Origin: CBDHFN01 sp965262605
Lineage (GTDB): Bacteria > Pseudomonadota > Alphaproteobacteria > JASGCL01
DNA length: 64,000 nucleotides
Assembly (NCBI GenBank): GCA_965262605.1
Contig: CBDHFN010000001.1
Span: forward strand, 62,001 to 126,000
Direction: 5' to 3'
Shown here: positions 51,608-60,297 of the stretch, piece after piece
Position numbering within the stretch: position 1 is the stretch's first letter
Layout of the letters: each line of letters begins with the position of its first letter
The notes under the pieces: generated by a model
Told to the model about the DNA's origin: nothing
Databases searched by the model: none
The model's input: only the letters and a program-made list of their open reading frames with translations
Position numbers and translations under genes: made by a program

Positions 51608-52205
51608 ATGTTTAATGAACATGGAATTGACGCGATTAAAGCCTATTTGGATGTGATGGGCTTTAATATACCTAAACGGGTTTTAAAGCTAATTCGGCAA
51701 CTTGCTAAATAAATATGATTATGTCAAAGATTATATTAAAGGATATAAAAAATTGCATATTAAAAAATGGAGAGAGGTTAATTTTGACAACATAAAAAAA
51801 TGGCAATGATTCTAATCGTGATATAAGTACTAAAAGAATATAGTAAAAAGATGGCGCGATTCTAATCGTGAAAAAGTTAAAAGCAATAGCAGTAAAAAAT
51901 GGCGCGATGCTAACCCTGAAACAATAAAAGAAAAAGCACTAAAATTTATCAAGTTGGCTAATCCTGAATAAATTGTAGAAGGAACGCCAAAAAATATGGC
52001 GCGAGTCTAATAGTGAAAAAGTTGAAGAAGAATACGATAAAAAAAGGTACGGATGGCTAATCGCTGAAAAAATTTCAGAACAACGATAAAAATATGGCGC
52101 GATTGGCTAATCGTGAAAAAGTTGCAAAGCAATATAGTAAAAAATGGCGCATGGAAAATTCTGAACATCGTTGATAAATATATCGCGAGGCTAATAGAAG
52201 AAAAG
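51608..52205 (+). pseudogene. Decayed gene for a tandem-repeat protein, copy 1
   Basis: The ATG at 51608 begins MFNEHGIDAIKAYLDVMGFN and stops at 51712; the frame then resumes out of phase (YDYVKDYIKGYKKLHIKKWR). Afterwards eight or nine degraded units of about 48-51 bp follow to 52205. The ancestral unit reads roughly KKWRDANREKVKEQYSK, visible as repeated ATGGCGCGA-TCTAATCGTGAA words near 51850, 51897, 51994, 52094 and 52140. Stops and frameshifts occur in nearly every unit. The head matches the intact 61-residue frame at 52258, showing both come from one gene family. Confidence 0.6.
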
Positions 52206-52257
52206 ATTATAGGAATATAATAATAAGTTATAATTTAACATAAAAGGAAAAACAATA

Positions 52258-52690
52258 ATGCAATTTTTTAATGAGTTGGGTATTCACGAAATCAAGGAAT
52301 ATGTAAAAAATATTGGTTATCCTTTGCCGATGAAAATTCGTAGACTTTTAATTCCAATGAGATTTAAGTATGATTTCATACATGAAATTATTGATTATGA
52401 TAATAAAGTCAGGCACAAAATACATAATAAAAAATGGTATTAGTAAAAAACTAATACAAGGTAATCATAATAAATTATTATGAAGCCAATAAAATCCACG
52501 CTTTAAACCAGCAACGAAAATATTATGAATCCAATAAAATCCAAATATTAAACCGACAACGAAATTATTATGAAGCTAATAAAATCAAAATAATAGAGCG
52601 TGTAAAAAATTACGAAGCAAATAATCGTGAAAAAATTAATGCGCGTAGAAAATTGCGCTATGCTAAATTAAAATTAAATAAATCCATATA
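52258..52690 (+). pseudogene. Decayed gene for a tandem-repeat protein, copy 2
   Basis: A 61-codon frame (52258-52443, MQFFNELGIHEIKEYVKNIG start, ending HNKKWY) has a good Shine-Dalgarno (AAAGGAAAAA) and is a paralogue of the head of copy 1. About 20 bases later another frame without a start codon continues to a TAA at 52690. It encodes three or four repeats of YYEANKIxxLNRQRN type and ends in REKINARRKLRYAKLKLNKS. YYEAN-REKI-like repeats occur in many phage and plasmid proteins of unknown role. The 61-residue head may still be made. Confidence 0.55.
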
Positions 52691-52759
52691 AAATATTTTT
52701 GCCTTTCTCTATCAGAGAATTTTTTATAATAAAGCAAGCCGTTTTTAACGAAGTTGAAA

Positions 52760-52844
52760 AGGGCACGCTTACACGTTTCTTTACAGAAACGATAGCATGG
52801 CAGGGAAACCCTGCACCCGTTTTATACTGATTGCACGCAATCAG
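52760..52844 (-). other. Predicted oriT with RSF1010-like nick site and hairpins
   Basis: On the minus strand a perfect hairpin CGTTTCT-GTAA-AGAAACG (52791-52774) is followed two bases later by TAAGCGTGCCCT (52771-52760). The RSF1010/R1162 origin has the same plan, with TAAGTGCG|CCCT as the nick region. The predicted nick lies between 52764 and 52763. Two more perfect hairpins follow toward the relaxase gene (GCAGGG-AAA-CCCTGC at 52800-52814, CTGATTGC-AC-GCAATCAG at 52827-52844). The relaxase starts 43 bases farther on and is of the matching MobQ type. Confidence 0.7.
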
Positions 52845-52886
52845 GCAGGGCAAGCCCCGCACCCCGATAAAAGACAAAAGGAAATT

Positions 52887-54392
52887 ATGGCAATATATCA
52901 TCTGAATTTGCGTCATGTATCAAGAGCGACAGGTAAAAGCGCCGTGGCAAAATTTAATTATATTTGCCGTCTTGATAAATACGAAAATGATAATAAACAG
53001 GTTGTAGCAATTGGAAGCGCGAATATGCCTAAATGGGTTAATGCTAATGCTAATGCACCGAAGGAATTTTGGGTAAATGCTGAAAAATATGAACGGGCAA
53101 ACGCGCGCTTATGTTCCGAGCTTGAAATTTCATTACCACGAGAATTTACACCCGAACAGAATTTAAATTTAATCAATGAATTTATTGAGAAAAACCTTAA
53201 AGACATGCCTTTGTCTTGGGCAATTCATAACGGCAAGAATGGTGATAATCCGCATATTCATATTATATATTCGCACCGCAAGCTTGATGGTATTGACCGC
53301 GAAGCAGAATTATTTTTTAAACGAAGCGATATTAAAAATCCAGCAGAATCAGGAACCCCCAAAGCACGCGAGCTTATTAGCAAAAATTTTTTATATAATA
53401 CACGCGAGCAATGGGCGGAAATGACAAATAAGCATTTAGAGAAAGCAGGTATAAACGAACGAATAACGCATGAAAGTTTAATCGCGCAAGAACTAAAAAA
53501 CTTAAAAGGCGCATATCAAAATCCCATGATGGCAACCGAAGCGATTAAGCACGCGGAGACTTTTAACAGAATGCCAAAAGGAAGCTTTAAATATAATTAT
53601 GGCAAGCCATTATATAAAAAAGTTTATGATAATATCAGGAAAGACCGAGTCGTTGCAAAAACTTCTTTATATAAAACGCTAATGCTTTGCGCCGTGATGG
53701 GTTGGCAAAATTATTTGGCGATGCAAATGCTTTTGAAATTAATCGATTTTACAACTGATTGGTCAACATCGATAAATAATACGCGTGAAATTTTTTCGCA
53801 TAGTTTTAAAGCTATACAGGCATTGAAAGAATTAAATGCAAAACCACTAATTTTCAATAAACAAGCACAAGATAAACCCGAGGAAAAGAGAATTTATATT
53901 AAAGTAAATTATGATGAAGTGCATGAAATTACAGAACTTGGGGGAATATGGGACAAAGAGCTTAAAAAATATTATATTACCGATAAGGATAAACAAGAAT
54001 TATTTACAAAATTCACCGGACGGGGGATAATAGACATTGACCAATTAAAGCCCGTTCCAAGTAAAATAATTCCCACGGGCGAAAGACTTTATATTAATCA
54101 TACTTTAAAATCTGAATTAGATGAATTAAAGCAAAACGGCGCACAATTTGACGGCGAATTGAAAAAATGGTTTATAGATAAAAATAAAACTAGTGGCTTT
54201 GAGAAATATATAGCGCGTAATGATGAAGCAACCGAGGAACATAAAGATTTTAAACGCGCCCTACAAAAAGAATTTTTTATTAATAAATTGCAACTGGTAA
54301 AACAAGGGCAAGCAATTTTAACTGACGATAAACCAGTTGAAACAAATAAACAACAGAAATTTACTCAAATTAAGAAAGGAATGAGTTTATGA
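52887..54392 (+). CDS. mobA: MobQ-type relaxase (MobA/MobL) with DUF5710 tail
   Basis: 501 residues from the ATG at 52887, chosen for AAAGGAAAT ahead; an upstream in-frame ATG lies in the oriT hairpins. AIYHLNLRHVSRATGKSAVA followed by KFNYICRLD is the MobA/MobL start, and GDNPHIHIIYSHR the metal-binding HxH motif III. The protein nicks oriT, stays bound to the 5' end and leads the strand through a type IV channel. Residues 350-475 hold two DUF5710-like repeats (RIYIKVNYDEVHEITELGGI, RLYINHTLKSELDELKQNGA), common at relaxase ends. The gene is intact and directly behind the predicted oriT. Confidence 0.87.
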   Translation: MAIYHLNLRHVSRATGKSAVAKFNYICRLDKYENDNKQVVAIGSANMPKWVNANANAPKEFWVNAEKYERANARLCSELEISLPREFTPEQNLNLINEFIEKNLKDMPLSWAIHNGKNGDNPHIHIIYSHRKLDGIDREAELFFKRSDIKNPAESGTPKARELISKNFLYNTREQWAEMTNKHLEKAGINERITHESLIAQELKNLKGAYQNPMMATEAIKHAETFNRMPKGSFKYNYGKPLYKKVYDNIRKDRVVAKTSLYKTLMLCAVMGWQNYLAMQMLLKLIDFTTDWSTSINNTREIFSHSFKAIQALKELNAKPLIFNKQAQDKPEEKRIYIKVNYDEVHEITELGGIWDKELKKYYITDKDKQELFTKFTGRGIIDIDQLKPVPSKIIPTGERLYINHTLKSELDELKQNGAQFDGELKKWFIDKNKTSGFEKYIARNDEATEEHKDFKRALQKEFFINKLQLVKQGQAILTDDKPVETNKQQKFTQIKKGMSL

Positions 54393-54910
54393 CCGAAACA
54401 TCCAAAATAAACGAAGCGCAAATTGAATTAATACTGCAAAATCACAACGATGCGATAAAAGAAATTAATGCAATAATTGAAACATACCAAGAAAAATTAG
54501 ATGGTTTTTCATCCACGATGCAAAATTCAGTTTTAGGATTAGGTTCAATCACAATTTCAATTGGTGGTTTGAATAAACATTTTAAAGATTATACTGAATA
54601 TCATGAACACATCATTAAAGAAATGAAAGACATTACACCGAAATTGCAAGAAATTGATAAAACAGCCAAAGGCATGATTGAATTAAAGAATATTTTAGTG
54701 AAATTTCAAGAATTATATAATGGCATTAATGGTTTAACCAAACATATCGATGGCACATATAAAAGCTTTGAAGTCAAAATCAAAGAATACGAAGCTATGG
54801 AAAAGGCTTTGAAATGGACAAAGCTTACGCAATATTTAGTTAGCACGGCAAGCGTAATAACCATTATAAGCTTTGTGGTTATTTTTACGGGTTATATTTT
54901 GCATAAATAA
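54389..54910 (+). CDS. Coiled-coil protein with C-terminal membrane anchor, mobilisation accessory
   Basis: 173 residues. Heptad-rich helices span residues 8-130 (IELILQNHNDAIKEINAIIE, KEMKDITPKLQEIDKTAKGM). One membrane helix lies at the end (YLVSTASVITIISFVVIFTG). The ATG overlaps the relaxase stop by four bases. RSF1010 MobB, also encoded with its relaxase, is membrane-bound and stabilises the relaxosome; the layout is comparable but I see no sequence match, so this is analogy only. Confidence 0.55.
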   Translation: MTETSKINEAQIELILQNHNDAIKEINAIIETYQEKLDGFSSTMQNSVLGLGSITISIGGLNKHFKDYTEYHEHIIKEMKDITPKLQEIDKTAKGMIELKNILVKFQELYNGINGLTKHIDGTYKSFEVKIKEYEAMEKALKWTKLTQYLVSTASVITIISFVVIFTGYILHK

Positions 54911-54924
54911 GAAAGGATTCTATC

Positions 54925-55260
54925 ATGAAAACAAGCATTTTAAACATCGATGAAAAAAAGCGCTTTGAGGATTTAAAGCAAAAGCAAAAGAAAATCATCG
55001 AAAGCGCATATGCACGCGCATCGCGCGAAGCGAGCATGGCGCGTAAAGCAGATGCACGCCGTAAAATTATATTGGGCGCTTTGCTAGTCAAAGCCTTAAA
55101 TTCGGATAATGCACGCATTAAGTCCAGTGCAACGACAATTTATAATATTATTTTAGAACAGGTCGAGGAACGCGATAAGCCCCTGTTCAATGGTATAATT
55201 GAACCAGAACCAACCAAAGCCGAACCAACACCCCCAGCAACCACGAATAAAGGAGAATAA
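54925..55260 (+). CDS. traD: TraD-family conjugation protein (small type)
   Basis: 111 residues. ASMARKADARRKIILGALLV is the core of the small TraD family found next to TraA/MobQ relaxases in alphaproteobacterial plasmids. A helical basic N-terminus precedes it and a proline-rich tail (EPEPTKAEPTPPATT) follows. It is not the large coupling ATPase of the same name. It is thought to act in the relaxosome. GAAAGGA precedes the ATG, and the next gene starts two bases after the stop. Confidence 0.75.
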   Translation: MKTSILNIDEKKRFEDLKQKQKKIIESAYARASREASMARKADARRKIILGALLVKALNSDNARIKSSATTIYNIILEQVEERDKPLFNGIIEPEPTKAEPTPPATTNKGE

Positions 55261-55262
55261 AA

Positions 55263-56264
55263 ATGAAAAATATGCCAGAGATAGATGTATATGAACAATG
55301 CGGTTTATGTGAAATCGGCGAAAACTTATTTATTAACATGCAGAATTTTATTGCTAAATTAGGAATAGCTTTGAAACCAGATTTTTTAATAATTTATGGA
55401 AGCACTTTATCATTATTACTAACATATAAAGCCGTGCATTATGTGATAAAAGGCAATGTTGGCGATAATTTATTAACGCATTTATTAAAGTATATGTTAG
55501 GTGGGATTTGTTTTACATATCTTGATTCTTTAATGATTGAATCGTATAGTTTTCTTATTACTATTATGTCGGGAATTGGCATAACCATAATGTCAATTGG
55601 CGGTGTTTCAATTGATGGTTCAGGTATGGGGGCATTATTTCAAGCGATGAATGCAAATTATGGCGAAAGTTTTACCTTAATTCGCAAAATAACGAATGAT
55701 ATTGGTTGGTTAGATGTAGGGGCGTGGATGCTTATATATACCATTTATATACCATTAATTGCTTCATATATAATATTCTTTTGCCAAATTATTATTGCCG
55801 TATTTACTTTAATGATTTGTGTTATGTGCATGCCATTTGTTATATGTTTATCAATATTTAAAATGTGGGAACAAACAATTGCGAGCTTGATTAAAACTGC
55901 TTTTGGAAGTATTTTAATTGTATTTGTAAGTTCAGCAATTTTTGCATTTATGTCTTTAGTTTTAAAATCTTACGAACATGTAGCTACGGACATCCACGCA
56001 AGCATATCAATATTGAGTCCTAAATTTATATTTCTTTTAGTCGTTCCAAGCGTGTTTTGCGCGCTGTTATTGCACGGGGTATCTATCGCAAACTCAATTT
56101 TCCAAACACAATTAAGCAATTTATCAACGGCGGCGATGGCGGCAGGAATCGCGGCTCCATATGCAGTTGGTTTTAAAGGCGTAAAAGGGCTAGCTAAAAC
56201 AGCAGGTGCAGCGGGAACGACGGCCAGTGCAGACTTAGCGCAACAGTACTTGGCAATGCTATGA
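55263..56264 (+). CDS. VirB6/TrbL-family membrane protein, lone type IV secretion gene
   Basis: 333 residues with about six to seven membrane helices. The order is a short hydrophilic N-terminus (VYEQCGLCEIGENLF), helices from residue 40 to 270, and an Ala/Gly-rich end (AAMAAGIAAPYAVGFKGVKG). This layout, with the central loop DVGAWMLIYTIYIPLIASYI, fits VirB6/TrbL, the inner-membrane channel component. No other virB or trb gene is present. It may adapt the element to a resident secretion system or act in entry exclusion. The frame is intact. Confidence 0.7.
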   Translation: MKNMPEIDVYEQCGLCEIGENLFINMQNFIAKLGIALKPDFLIIYGSTLSLLLTYKAVHYVIKGNVGDNLLTHLLKYMLGGICFTYLDSLMIESYSFLITIMSGIGITIMSIGGVSIDGSGMGALFQAMNANYGESFTLIRKITNDIGWLDVGAWMLIYTIYIPLIASYIIFFCQIIIAVFTLMICVMCMPFVICLSIFKMWEQTIASLIKTAFGSILIVFVSSAIFAFMSLVLKSYEHVATDIHASISILSPKFIFLLVVPSVFCALLLHGVSIANSIFQTQLSNLSTAAMAAGIAAPYAVGFKGVKGLAKTAGAAGTTASADLAQQYLAML

Positions 56265-56302
56265 AAAAAATATCAAAGGTTTAGAAGATATAGCAGGTAG
56301 AT

Positions 56303-56533
56303 ATGATTAATTCATTAAAAAACAAATTCACAACCAATCGCAAGCATAAAGCCTATGGTATATTCATGATCATTATGGGTATATTGAAATTCTTTTATAA
56401 AATCTTAAAATCAATATGGTATTATATTAATCCAATTAATATAATTACCAAAGCCATTATTAAGCCATGGTGCGATTTATACTTATTATTCGAGAATATA
56501 TTAAAAATATTAATATATTCCCGAAGTGAGTAA
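56303..56533 (+). CDS. Small membrane protein, unknown
   Basis: 76 residues with one or two hydrophobic stretches (YGIFMIIMGILKFFYKILKS). It begins 39 bases after the VirB6-like gene; GCAGGTAG is a possible ribosome site. No family recognised. Confidence 0.4.
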   Translation: MINSLKNKFTTNRKHKAYGIFMIIMGILKFFYKILKSIWYYINPINIITKAIIKPWCDLYLLFENILKILIYSRSE

Positions 56534-56570
56534 AATTACTGCTCAACGAATTAAATCAAACCAAAATATC

Positions 56571-56775
56571 TTAGTGAAATTGGTAATTAATATAAAATTT
56601 TGCGCTTGGAATATGCTGGATAATAATATAAATCAATGCAATATTTGCCCATACAACCGCAGGAATCCAGCCGATAAGTGTAATTTGCAATATCAAGCAA
56701 AATAAACCAGCAATAGGGCGATCCTATTGTAAAAAATGATAACCATGGCAATACAAAAGTTAATAATCGTCTCAT
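56571..56775 (-). pseudogene. YqaE/Pmp3-family membrane peptide gene broken by one inserted base
   Basis: The start MRRLLTFVLPWLSFFTIG (ATG at 56775, GGAG ahead) is followed, after skipping one base near 56722, by RPIAGLFCLILQITLIGWIP and AVVWANIALIYIIIQHI, the second half of a YqaE/Pmp3 peptide. Together they make a normal protein of about 65 residues. As it stands, the frame reads into unrelated residues to a stop at 56587. It was probably an element-borne stress or membrane-potential protein. Confidence 0.7.
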
Positions 56776-56834
56776 AATTTTCTCCTAATAATAAGCTAAG
56801 ATATAAAACTATAATAATTACAATTTATTATTTG

Positions 56835-58415
56835 TCAATTAGTTTTTTCAACCTCTATTAGTTCATTTGCGATAGTCCAGAATTTTATATAATCAATTTC
56901 TTTTACGCGGACAAATTCAATTATTTCCCCCGTGGTTTTTTCATGATCGGGTAAAGCCTTAACTTTTTCGATAAAACATTTAAAAATTTCAGTGATTTTG
57001 CGCGCATAAATGAATTTATCGAAATTGGCATTTAGAATAATGCTTAATTTATGTATAATTGAATTAAGCACGATTAAATTATTAATTTTATAGCTTAATA
57101 ATTTTGTATCGTGATTCAGCTGTATTTTTAATTGATTTTGCTTTATTGATAATTCATTAAATCGTTCAACAAGCCCAGACTTATCAATTCCTTTTTCCAT
57201 AAAATCCATCAAATTTATTCGCTTATTATTAATATTTGTTATATCATTATTGAGTTTTTTGATATTTGCATCGATGCCATCATAATAATTTTTAACGGCA
57301 TAATAAAATTCATAATTATCAAGCATGGTGCAATTGATATGATTTAGCACCATGTCGTAAATATTTTTTGCATTTGTTCCACGGTTATTTTTACACCTGC
57401 CTATATATTTTGCGTTTTTACAAACATAAAAACTTTTTGAATGCAAAACCTTTAATGAACCGCACTCACAAAATATTAAACTTGTTAATGGTTTTTTATG
57501 GTATGTTTTGGATTTCGGCGGGATAATATTATATTTATTTTGATGTAATTTATCTTGCACCCTGTTAAATAAAGCCTTGTCAATAATCGCCAGTTCGGGC
57601 AAATTCACTGATACCCATTCGGCTTCAGGTTTAAGAATATTTTTTGACCGACCCGTCAAAGGATCGGTTATTAATCGTTTTTTGTTATACACATAAACGC
57701 CACTATACAAGGTATTGCTTAATAAGCCATCTAATCGCTTATAGCTACCTAATATCGTATTCGTTCGCCATATATGCCCCGATGGAGACGGCACGCCTTC
57801 TTGATTTAATTTATGGCATATTTGGGACACTGGAATATTATTATCAAATTCAATAAATATCTGTTTTACAATTTTGGCTTTTTCATGATTGATTTTGCGA
57901 AACCCGCGCTCAATCTTACTGCCCTCAACCCTTATATCATTATCATAACCGTAGCATATCCCCGCGGGAATGCGCCCCTCATGCGCCCGTGCTAATTTGG
58001 CGCGTAATGAATGCGCTGAAATATTATCTATCATAAGCGCGTTAGAAGTGCCTTTAAAGCCTATATGCAATTTTGTTATTAAGCCATCTTGCACCGAGTA
58101 GATTTTAACTTGATTATATTCGCATATATCATAAAACCTTGCCATAAATGCCATGTTCCGACTTAACCTATCGATTGACTCGCACAGGACAATTTGATAT
58201 TTATTCGTATATAAATTTGCTATTAAATCATTTACGCCCGGGCGCGTTCCATCTGTCCCAGATATTCCATTATCATAATATTTATCCGCAATATTAAAGC
58301 TAAAATGCTTTTTTGCATATTCCATGCAAAGCCTGAATTGGTCGTCAGTGCTTTTTTTATTTTGCATATCGGTTGAATACCTTGCATAAATAGCAATGTC
58401 ATAATTTCTTTTCAT
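56835..58415 (-). CDS. Large serine recombinase (integrase) of element 1
   Basis: 526 residues from the ATG at 58415; one at 58421 abuts the -10 box. IAIYARYSTDMQNKKSTDDQ holds the nucleophilic Ser, CESIDRLSRNMAFMARFYDI the arginine motif of the resolvase domain, and the recombinase and zinc-ribbon domains follow (GRIPAGICYGY, SLIFCECGSLKVLHSKSFYV with paired cysteines). A coiled coil (residues 385-430) is typical. It should cut at attL/attR. It sits at the right end, reading inward, with attR 130 bases upstream of its start. A leader-free promoter drives it. Confidence 0.9.
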   Translation of the reverse strand: MKRNYDIAIYARYSTDMQNKKSTDDQFRLCMEYAKKHFSFNIADKYYDNGISGTDGTRPGVNDLIANLYTNKYQIVLCESIDRLSRNMAFMARFYDICEYNQVKIYSVQDGLITKLHIGFKGTSNALMIDNISAHSLRAKLARAHEGRIPAGICYGYDNDIRVEGSKIERGFRKINHEKAKIVKQIFIEFDNNIPVSQICHKLNQEGVPSPSGHIWRTNTILGSYKRLDGLLSNTLYSGVYVYNKKRLITDPLTGRSKNILKPEAEWVSVNLPELAIIDKALFNRVQDKLHQNKYNIIPPKSKTYHKKPLTSLIFCECGSLKVLHSKSFYVCKNAKYIGRCKNNRGTNAKNIYDMVLNHINCTMLDNYEFYYAVKNYYDGIDANIKKLNNDITNINNKRINLMDFMEKGIDKSGLVERFNELSIKQNQLKIQLNHDTKLLSYKINNLIVLNSIIHKLSIILNANFDKFIYARKITEIFKCFIEKVKALPDHEKTTGEIIEFVRVKEIDYIKFWTIANELIEVEKTN

Positions 58416-58421
58416 GCACAT

Positions 58422-58450
58422 TTTATATATAATTCCAAATCAAATATCAA
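58422..58450 (-). promoter_or_regulatory. Promoter of recombinase 1, leaderless
   Basis: TTGATA (58450-58445) and TATAAA (58427-58422) are 17 bases apart on the minus strand. The ATG at 58415 is seven bases past the -10 and has no Shine-Dalgarno. Confidence 0.5.
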
Positions 58451-58551
58451 TAATTTTATATTACAAGTAAAAAAATTTTTTACTTGATTCCATAATAAAA
58501 ATAATATATCTATTAGGGTATCTTTGGAATAAAATTAGAAATAAAAGGATT

Positions 58552-58563
58552 TACTTCCCACCA
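58552..58563 (+). repeat. attR of element 1 / attL of element 2
   Basis: Copy of the last 12 bases of tRNA-Val (TACTTCCCACCA). The sequence to its right (GGCGGAAAGTAAG..., GAAGGGGTGTTTTTACG..., AAAATCGTTTAATTC...) loosely mirrors the DNA to the right of the tRNA, so the site also looks like the left end of the next element. Confidence 0.6.
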
Positions 58564-58676
58564 TCTAAACTCGTGATTCATTATAACCTATGGCGGAAAG
58601 TAAGTCAACACAATAATTTTGTGAAGGGGTGTTTTTACGATTATTTATTCAAAATCGTTTAATTCATAAAAATTTA

Positions 58677-58742
58677 AAATAAAAAACCCAAGATTGGCGT
58701 CTTGGGCTTTTCTGGAATGCTATAAGCAACCCCGTAATTAAT
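58677..58742 (-). ncRNA. Predicted short leftward RNA of element 2
   Basis: On the minus strand TTGACA (58776-58771) and a perfect TATAAT (58754-58749) are 16 bases apart. The transcript would be about 66 nt and end in CCCAAGA-CGCCAA-TCTTGGG plus TTTTTTATTTT (58706-58677), an ideal intrinsic terminator. No minus-strand gene is served by it. Same place and plan as the unit in element 1. Confidence 0.6.
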
Positions 58743-58837
58743 AAGGGTATTATAGCTAATGGGGAAGTGTTGTCAAGTGTTATTTAATATTTTGCAATAT
58801 TTTTTTATTACGATTGCCTTTCTCTTAGGAGAATATA

Positions 58838-60010
58838 ATGCCTACTACCCAAGCTAAGCAAGCAGGCTTAGCAAAATACTATGATATATCAAAGGTCAAG
58901 TTCATTTTAATGTCAGATTTAGGGAATGCACAAATATTAGGTTCGGTTAAGCAGTTAACGGCGCTTGGTTATTTAATGCGGGAAATTTGGCTTAATGGCG
59001 GTGAATTAAAGATTGCGCATGAATTTATAGCCATTCATTGTAAAATATCGGTTGCTACGGTAAGACGGGCGATAAATTACGCTATTGTCAATAAATTACT
59101 GGATATTCACAAGGATTTTATTTGCAATAAACAATCTGCCAATCATTATATTTTGACGAATAAGTCAACGCAAGTTTTAAATAAATATTATGCTGAAATG
59201 GGGGTGCAAGAGCATTCTGCTGCCTGCTCAAATTTGAACAACAGATATAATAGTTTAAAGTATACAGATAATAATAAATCAGTAGTATCAGGACAAGGCG
59301 ATAATACTGATTTTATTATTTCACAAGAAAGATTAATAAAAACCACGATTGACGATTGCCCAGAAATTCAAGAAGCAATATTAATCGCGCCGATAGATGA
59401 AATGAATAAAATTATATCTATCAAGCAAGCCGACTTAACGCGGGCGATGGTGCATCATCCGAAATTATCGTTATTATGCTTGGTTGCGACATATTGGTAT
59501 AATAAATTTGGCACGCGGGCAATAACGAATCCCAGCGCATTTTTTGCGTGGTTAAGATGGAAAGCAAGCAAAACCCAGCAACAAGAATTTGTAATCAAAG
59601 GCTTTAATTGTTTTAATTTACGCATTGAATTAGCAGAATATAAACAAAATAGTGAATTAAAAGCGATAGCAATTAAACATGATAATTGCGATAAAATCAA
59701 TGATTTAATTGCACCAATTGAAGTGCAAGATTTAATGCAAAAATTTGTAAAAGATTCGCCAATTTTGGACGCAAGGCTTGAAAAGCAATATAGGATAGTT
59801 AAATCCCAAGTGCAACATAATTTAAGTATAGAAAAGTCAAGAAAATTTAATGAAATAAAGCCCTTGGGCATGGTGAATGGGTGTTTAATTTTACGCGCAA
59901 GCTCCGATGAAATTTTAATTTTTTCAAAAATACATCACGAATTTTTGCTTAAATTTCAATCAGAAAACATGCAAATACAATCTATTAAATTCATTAAGAC
60001 AGGAGAGTAG
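58838..60010 (+). CDS. Winged-helix protein, probable replication initiator of element 2
   Basis: 390 residues; AGGAGA precedes the ATG. The N-terminal HTH (IHCKISVATVRRAINYAIVN, residues 67-86) has the same position as in the element 1 homologue. TNPSAFFAWLRWKASKTQQQ near residue 230 is the shared block. The C-terminal domain (LGMVNGCLILRASSDEILIF) again resembles the DnaA N-terminal fold in outline. Overall identity to the element 1 protein is low outside the block, so the elements are related but not recent copies. Role in replication or control inferred. Confidence 0.55.
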   Translation: MPTTQAKQAGLAKYYDISKVKFILMSDLGNAQILGSVKQLTALGYLMREIWLNGGELKIAHEFIAIHCKISVATVRRAINYAIVNKLLDIHKDFICNKQSANHYILTNKSTQVLNKYYAEMGVQEHSAACSNLNNRYNSLKYTDNNKSVVSGQGDNTDFIISQERLIKTTIDDCPEIQEAILIAPIDEMNKIISIKQADLTRAMVHHPKLSLLCLVATYWYNKFGTRAITNPSAFFAWLRWKASKTQQQEFVIKGFNCFNLRIELAEYKQNSELKAIAIKHDNCDKINDLIAPIEVQDLMQKFVKDSPILDARLEKQYRIVKSQVQHNLSIEKSRKFNEIKPLGMVNGCLILRASSDEILIFSKIHHEFLLKFQSENMQIQSIKFIKTGE

Positions 60011-60012
60011 TT

Positions 60013-60294
60013 ATGGCAAAACATAAACCCACTGAAACTCAATTAATGCAATTATTAAAAGCAAGGCAAGAATTTATAGCATTATCAAAAGAACATGGTT
60101 ATTTGAATAAATTTTGCGAAGCGCACCAATATAATTATGATTCATTAAAAAATTTAAGGTCTTTAAAAGTTAGATGCCCTTTTACTTGTGATAAAATTCT
60201 TGAAATTAATAAACAAATTATAGAGCATAAAAAAATCCTTAGTTATGAGGCGTATTTTAAAATTGCGCAGATGGATATTTTAGATTTTTTATAA
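60013..60294 (+). CDS. Small basic protein of element 2, unknown
   Basis: 93 residues, helical (LMQLLKARQEFIALSKEHGY), starting two bases after the rep-like stop with GGAGAG ahead. It takes the position of the 176-residue acidic protein in element 1 but is not similar. Its end lies three bases from the convergent recombinase stop. Confidence 0.55.
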   Translation: MAKHKPTETQLMQLLKARQEFIALSKEHGYLNKFCEAHQYNYDSLKNLRSLKVRCPFTCDKILEINKQIIEHKKILSYEAYFKIAQMDILDFL

Positions 60295-60297
60295 AAA

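Larger units (their letters stand above)
49676..58563. mobile_element. Integrative mobilisable element 1, at tRNA-Val
   Basis: The element runs from the tRNA-Val end to the 12-bp copy at 58552-58563. Contents in order: leftward small RNA unit, rep-like gene, two decayed repeat-protein genes, oriT, MobQ relaxase, coiled-coil membrane protein, TraD, VirB6/TrbL, two small membrane genes (one broken) and, reading inward from the right end, a large serine recombinase. With a relaxase and oriT but only one secretion gene it should be mobilisable, not self-transmissible. Word use is more AT-rich and Asn/Lys-rich than the core genes. Confidence 0.75.

Noticed and set aside
52797..52886. A 30-residue extension of the relaxase through the hairpins
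   Set aside because: It would translate the oriT hairpins, and a good Shine-Dalgarno and the family start are at 52887.
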